In this document: positions 14,364-19,254 of the stretch, piece after piece
How the letters are laid out: each line of letters starts with the position of its first letter
How positions within the stretch are numbered: the stretch's first letter is position 1
NCBI GenBank assembly: GCA_947253305.1
Contig: CAMXYZ010000012.1
Span: 1-19,254 of the forward strand
From: an uncultured Helcococcus sp.
GTDB taxonomy: Bacteria; Bacillota; Clostridia; Tissierellales; Peptoniphilaceae
Direction: 5' to 3'
DNA: 19,254 nt
Position numbers and translations under genes: made by a program
Notes under the pieces: model-generated
The model's database searches: none
Seen by the model: the letters and a program-made list of their open reading frames with translations, nothing else
What the model was told of the DNA's origin: nothing

Positions 14364-15443
14364 TTATTCTATATTTTGGGATTTCTTTAATTTCATACTT
14401 TGATCTTCAACAATTAGAGCTTCTATCATTTCTTCAATATCGCCATCTAAGAAACTATCTAATTGATGAATTGTCTTATTTATTCTGTGATCTGTTACTC
14501 TTGATTGAGGGAAATTATAAGTTCTTATCTTTTCAGATCTATCTCCTGTACCAACTTGAGTTCTTCTTTCATCCGAAAGTTCTTGTTGCTGTTGTTGCAA
14601 TTCATTTTCATATACTTTTGCATACAGTATCTTCATAGCCTTTGCTTTATTTTTGTGCTGTGATTTCTCATCTTGTACTGACACAACTATTCCTGTAGGT
14701 AAATGTGTTATACGAACAGCTGAGTCAGTCGTATTAACATGTTGTCCACCAGCACCTGAAGCTCTAAAATAGTCAATTCTTAAATCAGTCGCTTCATTAA
14801 TATTAATATCTACATCTTCCGCTTCTGGAAGCACTGCTACTGTAGCTGTTGATGTGTGAACTCTACCTTGTGTTTCTGTTTGTGGAACTCTTTGAACTCT
14901 GTGTACGCCAGATTCATATTTTAATTTAGAATATGCACCATCACCTTTCACCATGAATATAACTTCTTTGATTCCACCAACACCTTGCTCAGATAATTCT
15001 ACCTCTTCAGTCTTAAAGCCTGATTTAGAAGCATACATTTGATACATTCTATATAAATCTCCAGCAAATAATCCAGCTTCGTCTCCACCAGCTCCTGATC
15101 TAATTTCAACGAAAACATTCTTGTCGTCATTAGGATCTTTTGGAATTAATAGAATTGTAATTTGCTCTTCTAATTCTTCTAGTTTAGCTTCAGATTCTTT
15201 AATTTCTTCATTAAGCATTTCTTTCATATCTTCATCTTCTGCTTCTTGAAGTAATTCTTTATTTTCTTCAATAGTATTTTGATTTGATTTATATTCTTCA
15301 TAAGCTTTTACTATTGGTTTTAAATTATTGTATTCCTTATTTACTTTTTGCCATTCATCCATGTTAGATAAAAGTTCTGCTGAAGCCAGCTCTTTTTCCA
15401 ATTTATAAAAATTTTCCTTAGTAGTTTCTAATTGTTCAAACAT
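14364..15443 (-). CDS. prfA: Peptide chain release factor 1
   Basis: RF1 reads UAA and UAG stop codons and triggers release of the finished protein. The 359 residues show the RF1-specific tripeptide PQT (187-189, the PxT form, not the SPF of RF2) and the catalytic GGQ (232-234) within RASGAGGQHVNTTDSAV. The acidic coiled-coil N-terminal domain (about 1-105) and the GAGGDEAGLFAGDL block (117-130) are normal. Gln234 is the residue methylated by PrmC, whose gene overlaps the prfA start by 16 bases. The pairing prmC-prfA is conserved in bacteria. Confidence 0.98.
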   Translation of the reverse strand: MFEQLETTKENFYKLEKELASAELLSNMDEWQKVNKEYNNLKPIVKAYEEYKSNQNTIEENKELLQEAEDEDMKEMLNEEIKESEAKLEELEEQITILLIPKDPNDDKNVFVEIRSGAGGDEAGLFAGDLYRMYQMYASKSGFKTEEVELSEQGVGGIKEVIFMVKGDGAYSKLKYESGVHRVQRVPQTETQGRVHTSTATVAVLPEAEDVDININEATDLRIDYFRASGAGGQHVNTTDSAVRITHLPTGIVVSVQDEKSQHKNKAKAMKILYAKVYENELQQQQQELSDERRTQVGTGDRSEKIRTYNFPQSRVTDHRINKTIHQLDSFLDGDIEEMIEALIVEDQSMKLKKSQNIE

Positions 15444-16252
15444 AATTCCCCTATCATTAATCTATCTAAATTATTATAATCTTTTATCACTTTTATATTA
15501 TTATATCCATTTTCTAAAAGCAAATCACTTACTATCTCTGCTTGTAGATATCCTATTTCTAGAAATATTTTACCATTATTATTAAGATGTTTTTTTGCGC
15601 CTTTAATAATTCTTTCATATATTTCATATCCTTCTTTCCCACCAACTAAAGCGTTTTTAGGTTCTTTATAAAGTAAAGCATCGACATTATCGTATTCTTC
15701 CTCACTTAAATATGGCGGATTTGAAACTATATAGTCAAATATCTCATCTATATTTTCAAAAATATCTGATTGAATAAATTCAATATTTGCCCCAAAATTA
15801 TTAGAATTTATTTTTGCGATTTCAATTGCTTTTTCTGATATATCTGATGCTGTAATATGAGCTTTAGACTCAAGAGCAAGAGATATAGCTATTGCACCAC
15901 TACCGGTACCAATATCTAATATTTTTTTATTATCTAATTCTTCTTTCAATACATAATCTACAAGTAATTCTGTTTCAGGTCTTGGTATAAGCACATCGCT
16001 ATTAATTATAAAATCTCTGCCATAAAAACTCCATTTACCTATAGCATATTGTAGTGGTGAGCCTTCAGACAATTTTTTTTGAATTCTCATGAATTCTTCC
16101 ACTTCGAAATCTGTTAGTATTCTTTCTTTATTATTAAAAATATCAGCCTGAGTATAATCAAAGATATATTGAATTATGATTTTGGTGTATTCAAAATCTC
16201 CTTCTAATAAATCTTTAATTCTAAATTTATTACCATTCATCTGCATGCTCAT
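15428..16252 (-). CDS. prmC: Release factor glutamine methyltransferase
   Basis: PrmC (HemK) uses S-adenosylmethionine to methylate the GGQ glutamine of release factors. In 274 residues it shows the N-terminal helical domain with SPLQYAIGKWSFYGRDF (65-81), PRPETE (90-95), the SAM-binding DIGTGSGAIAISLA (113-126) and the catalytic NPPY (178-181). The start is uncertain: ATGs at 16252, 16246 and 16240 are in frame, none has a good ribosome-binding site, and all overlap the end of the DUF1385 gene, so initiation is probably coupled to the upstream gene. Its 3' end overlaps prfA. Confidence 0.95.
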   Translation of the reverse strand: MSMQMNGNKFRIKDLLEGDFEYTKIIIQYIFDYTQADIFNNKERILTDFEVEEFMRIQKKLSEGSPLQYAIGKWSFYGRDFIINSDVLIPRPETELLVDYVLKEELDNKKILDIGTGSGAIAISLALESKAHITASDISEKAIEIAKINSNNFGANIEFIQSDIFENIDEIFDYIVSNPPYLSEEEYDNVDALLYKEPKNALVGGKEGYEIYERIIKGAKKHLNNNGKIFLEIGYLQAEIVSDLLLENGYNNIKVIKDYNNLDRLMIGELCLNN

Positions 16253-17147
16253 CTTCTGGAATCACTCTTTTCATCGCTTCAATTGCAACTTCTATCATAT
16301 CGTCTGAAGGTTCTTTTACAGTCCCTATATATTGAACAAACATACCTGGTTTCGCCAAAACTCTTGATAAGAGACTATCTGATCTTCCCATCCATCTATT
16401 AAGTTCATAAGTTACACCAACTAATAAAGGTATTACTAATATTCTTGTAATAAGTCTAATTATTGGATTTGGCCATCCAAAAAATGACAATACAAAAGCC
16501 GATATTATTACCATATTAAACATAAAAGATGTTCCGCATCTTGGATGTAGTTTAGAGTGTTTTCTTACATTTTCAACAGTTAAATCTTCCCCATGCTCAT
16601 AACAAGCTATTGTCTTGTGTTCAGCACCATGATATTTAAAAACTCTTTTTATATCTTTAATTTGACCAATAAGTATTACATATATCAAAAATAAAATAAC
16701 TCTTATTAAACCTTCAATTAGATTTAATACAAATATGGAATTAATATTTTCCTTAAATTTATTTGTTATCCAATTAGGTAAAAATAGGAATATTAATATG
16801 AAAGCTACAAATGTAATAACTGTGGTTAAACTCATCAATATATTATCAAGCTTTTCTCTAAATGGAGATTTATCTTTAGACTTTTCATCTTCTTCATAAA
16901 AGCTTAATGCATAATCTATAGCTTTAGAACCATTTGTAATTGCGTCATATAGTGCTCCAATTCCCCTGAAAAATGGATAATTAAATATTTTATATTTTTT
17001 TGCTAGTTCTGTTCTATCAGCAATAGTAGTTTCTATATCCCCATCAGGCTTTCTAATTGATATAGCCGTTTCATATGGCCCCTTCATCAATATACCTTCA
17101 AAAAGAGCCTGACCTCCTATGCTAGTTTTCTTTATCTCTTTATTCAT
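16230..17147 (-). CDS. YqhQ-like DUF1385 membrane protein
   Basis: This 305-residue DUF1385 protein is similar to Bacillus YqhQ, which commonly precedes prmC and prfA in Firmicutes. Signatures: GGQALFEGILMKGP (11-24), HGAEHKTIACYEHG (173-186) and HPRCGTSFMF (201-210), a set of His/Cys residues that could bind metal. Membrane segments lie at roughly 107-127, 138-162, 209-224 and 231-247. The molecular function is not established. The start has AAGGAG upstream, and a possible extended -10 promoter sits at 17171-17179. It overlaps prmC by 23 bases and heads the five-gene run ending at 13022. Confidence 0.88.
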   Translation of the reverse strand: MNKEIKKTSIGGQALFEGILMKGPYETAISIRKPDGDIETTIADRTELAKKYKIFNYPFFRGIGALYDAITNGSKAIDYALSFYEEDEKSKDKSPFREKLDNILMSLTTVITFVAFILIFLFLPNWITNKFKENINSIFVLNLIEGLIRVILFLIYVILIGQIKDIKRVFKYHGAEHKTIACYEHGEDLTVENVRKHSKLHPRCGTSFMFNMVIISAFVLSFFGWPNPIIRLITRILVIPLLVGVTYELNRWMGRSDSLLSRVLAKPGMFVQYIGTVKEPSDDMIEVAIEAMKRVIPEDEHADEW

Positions 17148-17170
17148 AATAACTCCTTGTATAATAGAAT

Positions 17171-17179
17171 ATTATATCA
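17171..17179 (-). promoter_or_regulatory. Extended -10 promoter for the yqhQ-prmC-prfA-fni unit
   Basis: TGATATAAT on the minus strand (17171-17179) lies 23 bases upstream of the DUF1385 start. No clear -35 is seen at the usual distance. Confidence 0.5.
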
Positions 17180-17280
17180 CAATATTAATCACTTTATTAA
17201 CTATGAATCGATTTAGCTTCAATTAAAAATTAATTAATTTTAACTTGTCCCGTAAAACACCAATGAAATGATATCTATTA

Positions 17281-17289
17281 TGATATAAT
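17281..17289 (+). promoter_or_regulatory. Extended -10 promoter for the FAD/NAD(P) protein gene
   Basis: TGATATAAT at 17281-17289 reads toward the gene at 17353, giving a leader of about 55-60 bases that ends in a strong GGGAGG site (17343-17348). No good -35 is visible. The rest of the roughly 205-base divergent gap holds only AT-rich sequence with nothing else I can assign. Confidence 0.5.
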
Positions 17290-17352
17290 ACAAATATATT
17301 TATTTAATGAAGAAAATACACTCTTTAACTAATAGCATTTCTGGGAGGTTTT

Positions 17353-18798
17353 ATGAATATTGCAATTATAGGCGCGGGACTTGCCGGTTCAAATATATTA
17401 AAAAATTTATTCGATAATAACTTTGTCGAGGGAAATAATATCTATGTATTTGAAAAAAGAAAAGATTTGGGGCCGGGTTTTCCATATGAAAAAGAATCAG
17501 AATATAAATATTTAAATGTAGATAATAAATATATGAGCATGTCTGAAGATGAAGACGGATTTATCAAATGGCTTAATTCCAATATAGATAATCCAGAGGG
17601 CTTTGAGGAAATGGTTCCTCGTAATTATTATGGAGAATATCTAAAAGATTTTTATAAAAAATATTATGAACATAAGAATGTTAATATAGTACATAAAGAA
17701 GTTGTGGATATTGAAATATTAGAGAATGATAAATATAAAATTAAAACCGATAACTGGGAAGATATATGTTTTGATGCAATATTCTTATCAATTGGTCATC
17801 CAGATTATAAGGATTTTTATGATTTAAAGGATAAAGATAATTATATTCATAATCCATATCCTATGGATGAAAAACTATCAAACTTACCTTATGATAAGAA
17901 GATAGGAATAATGGGTGCTGGTGCTACAAGCCTAGATATATTTAGATATATTCTTCAAGAATACAATTTAAAATATCCATTATATATATTAGCTAGAAGT
18001 TCAATTTTTAATATTCCTCATATAGAATTAGAAAATCAAAATTATAAGTTTTCTATGAGTGATGAATGGATTGAAGAACAATTAAAAGAAAATAACGGAT
18101 TCATTCTTTTAGATAATATCCTACAATTAATTGATAGTGACTTTAAATCTACAGATGTCGATTTTATAGATTGCTACAATAGAGTTAAAGACATAGATTT
18201 AGAATTATATAAAGAATTATTAGAAGAAAAACCTCAAGATATCGCACTAGTCATAGATTATTTTGAAGTTTTCACCAAATATTTTGCAAAACTATATGGA
18301 TATCTGTCAAATAACGATATAGATAGATTGATGTCGAAATATTCTACTATGCTGGACTCTTTCAAAACTCTAACTCCACCTAAAACTATAGAATGGATAC
18401 TTGAAAGTATCGAAGAAAATAAAATGAAAATTATTATGGGTCTTGAAGATATAAAATATAAGAATAATAAATTTGAAGTTAGTGCGGATGAAAATGTGGA
18501 AATGGATGTGTTAATTAATACAACTGGATTCGACTTCAATATTAAAAGAAACACTAAGACAAATGAATTAATCAATAATCTATATAATAAAAAAATTATC
18601 GATCCGGATATAAATGGTGATTTTATAAATGTAAGGTGGCCAGAATGTAGAATATTAAGCAAAAAATATGGAGAATTTAAAAATCTATACGCTATTGGTA
18701 TGTGGATATTTGGTACTCAATATAGAGCAAATGACGCTAGGTCTATAAAATATGTATCTAAAGATCTAGTTAAGAAATTTGTAGAAAATAATAAATAA
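17353..18798 (+). CDS. FAD/NAD(P)-binding protein (NAD_binding_9 type)
   Basis: A 481-residue flavoprotein-like enzyme of the FAD/NAD(P)-binding group often found in Gram-positives. The N-terminal dinucleotide fold is IAIIGAGLAGSNIL (3-16) with the acidic strand end VFEKRKDLGPGFPY (32-45). LSIGHP (145-150) is the mid-protein conserved stretch, GAGATSLDIF (188-197) is a second Rossmann glycine motif, and INTTGFDFN comes late in the protein near the usual FAD-contacting ATG-like motif. The C-terminus, with YAIGMWIFGTQYRANDARS, fits the substrate or flavin domain end. No signal peptide. The substrate is unknown; these proteins are distant from characterised lysine/ornithine monooxygenases. It is monocistronic, with its own promoter and terminator. 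Confidence 0.82.
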   Translation: MNIAIIGAGLAGSNILKNLFDNNFVEGNNIYVFEKRKDLGPGFPYEKESEYKYLNVDNKYMSMSEDEDGFIKWLNSNIDNPEGFEEMVPRNYYGEYLKDFYKKYYEHKNVNIVHKEVVDIEILENDKYKIKTDNWEDICFDAIFLSIGHPDYKDFYDLKDKDNYIHNPYPMDEKLSNLPYDKKIGIMGAGATSLDIFRYILQEYNLKYPLYILARSSIFNIPHIELENQNYKFSMSDEWIEEQLKENNGFILLDNILQLIDSDFKSTDVDFIDCYNRVKDIDLELYKELLEEKPQDIALVIDYFEVFTKYFAKLYGYLSNNDIDRLMSKYSTMLDSFKTLTPPKTIEWILESIEENKMKIIMGLEDIKYKNNKFEVSADENVEMDVLINTTGFDFNIKRNTKTNELINNLYNKKIIDPDINGDFINVRWPECRILSKKYGEFKNLYAIGMWIFGTQYRANDARSIKYVSKDLVKKFVENNK

Positions 18799-18810
18799 TG
18801 CTTTAAAAGT

Positions 18811-18847
18811 AAAAGGTCAGAATAATCACTATCCTGACCTTTTTTTG
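18811..18847. terminator. Bidirectional intrinsic terminator
   Basis: AAAAGGTCAG (18811-18820) pairs with CTGACCTTTT (18834-18843), loop of 13 bases, followed by more T residues to about 18846. The A-run on the left gives a U-tract for the minus strand too. It separates the flavoprotein gene from the convergent glucosaminidase. Confidence 0.88.
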
Positions 18848-18850
18848 TTA

Positions 18851-19254
18851 TTAATCAAATCTTGTTAAATTATATTCTTCAATAAATTCATTTAACGAAC
18901 TTGCATAATATGGAGATGTCGCATATCTTCCTGTTAGATGAGCTGTTGCATCTTTATATGAAGATGTTTGTGATCTTCTAGCTCCATAATAGAAATTGTA
19001 TAACCATGATCCTTCTACACCATATCCTGTAAGTAATTCTACATAATCTTCTAATGATTCTCTGTAGGAAGGATATTTTTTGAAATGAGCTTTTATCTCG
19101 TATCTAGTACCATTTGGAGTATATTCAAATGTTCTAAATTCTACTGATTGTCCTTTATACTGTCCCTTAATTCCAAATAAATTGTAATTAGGAGCTGCTG
19201 ATAGCCCTGATTTTCCATAACCAGATTCTATAGCTGCTTGAGCAATCATAACTG
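18851..19254 (-). CDS. Glucosaminidase domain protein, C-terminal part (cut by window edge)
   Basis: This is the C-terminal 133 codons of a peptidoglycan-hydrolysing N-acetylglucosaminidase (LytG/FlgJ/Atl type). The visible part opens VMIAQAAIESGYGKS, the classic catalytic-glutamate block, followed by NYNLFGIKG, the FRTFEYTPNG strand, FKKYPSYRESLEDY and the end YASSLNEFIEEYNL, all typical of the family. The first Met seen (19249) is inside the conserved block and is not a start; the reading frame stays open to the window end. The catalytic domain is therefore at the C-terminus, and any signal or wall-binding repeats would be upstream, outside the window. It acts on peptidoglycan, the probable substrate of the deacetylase and O-acetyltransferase encoded in the same window. 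Confidence 0.9.
   Translation of the reverse strand, partial: VMIAQAAIESGYGKSGLSAAPNYNLFGIKGQYKGQSVEFRTFEYTPNGTRYEIKAHFKKYPSYRESLEDYVELLTGYGVEGSWLYNFYYGARRSQTSSYKDATAHLTGRYATSPYYASSLNEFIEEYNLTRFD

Noticed and set aside
18258..18662. 134-codon open frame on the minus strand
   Set aside because: It lies wholly inside the clear flavoprotein gene on the other strand, has biased hydrophobic composition typical of a shadow frame, and has no convincing ribosome-binding site.
18851..19249. Complete 132-residue protein starting at Met 19249
   Set aside because: That Met lies inside the conserved glucosaminidase catalytic block and the frame stays open to the window end, so the gene is truncated by the window and not short.

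Overview
This 19,254-base window is a chromosomal segment of an AT-rich (roughly 27-30% G+C by eye), low-GC Gram-positive bacterium (Bacillota). The signs are strong AGGAGG-type ribosome-binding sites, several lipoprotein or wall-associated enzymes, an Asp23-family protein, a SufU-type SUF operon and a type 2 isopentenyl-diphosphate isomerase homologue. The suf order C-B-D-S-U and the overall gene content fit an anaerobic or facultative Gram-positive coccus of the Tissierellia/Peptoniphilaceae kind; that placement is a guess from gene order, not a measurement. The first 46 bases are not genomic. They are an Illumina Nextera i5-side adapter with an index, so the left edge is a true contig end with untrimmed library sequence.

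Layout. (1) 47-1144: 5' part of glycogen phosphorylase (glgP, minus, cut by the contig end), divergent from a dCMP/ComEB-type deaminase (plus). (2) 1145-3414, minus: a YjgR/HerA-like ATPase followed by a DsbA-like CPGC lipoprotein, probably one transcript. (3) 3561-4968, plus: a NodB polysaccharide-deacetylase lipoprotein and a small membrane-anchored protein with a single HxxHxH motif. (4) 5010-9837, minus: complete, tightly coupled sufCBDSU operon for Fe-S cluster assembly. (5) 9898-12469, minus: an unrecognised tyrosine-rich cytosolic protein and an OatA-like O-acetyltransferase. (6) 12630-12953, plus: an Asp23/Gls24 protein. (7) 13022-17147, minus: yqhQ (DUF1385)-prmC-prfA-fni-small membrane protein, a translation-termination and isoprenoid cluster. 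(8) 17353-18798, plus: an FAD/NAD(P)-binding protein. (9) 18851-19254, minus: C-terminal end of a glucosaminidase, cut by the window edge.

Working together. PrmC methylates the GGQ loop of release factor PrfA, encoded next to it with overlapping ends. SufC/B/D form the scaffold-ATPase complex fed by SufS and SufU. The NodB deacetylase, the OatA-like O-acetyltransferase and the glucosaminidase suggest a cell-envelope theme: N-deacetylation and O-acetylation of peptidoglycan are the two classic lysozyme-resistance modifications. Three exported proteins carry acidic Lys/Glu/Thr/Ser repeat linkers between the membrane anchor and the folded domain.

The convergent junctions carry hairpins that could act as terminators, and the short divergent gaps carry recognisable promoters. 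No gene-free stretch exceeds 300 bases; the longest gaps (about 125-210 bases) hold divergent promoters. I see no tRNA, rRNA, CRISPR array, insertion sequence or phage gene. I found no clear new multi-gene system. The most interesting leads are the HxxHxH protein beside the deacetylase, the isomerase homologue with two expected histidines replaced by tyrosine, the unknown tyrosine-rich protein upstream of suf, and the ATPase/thiol-lipoprotein pair.
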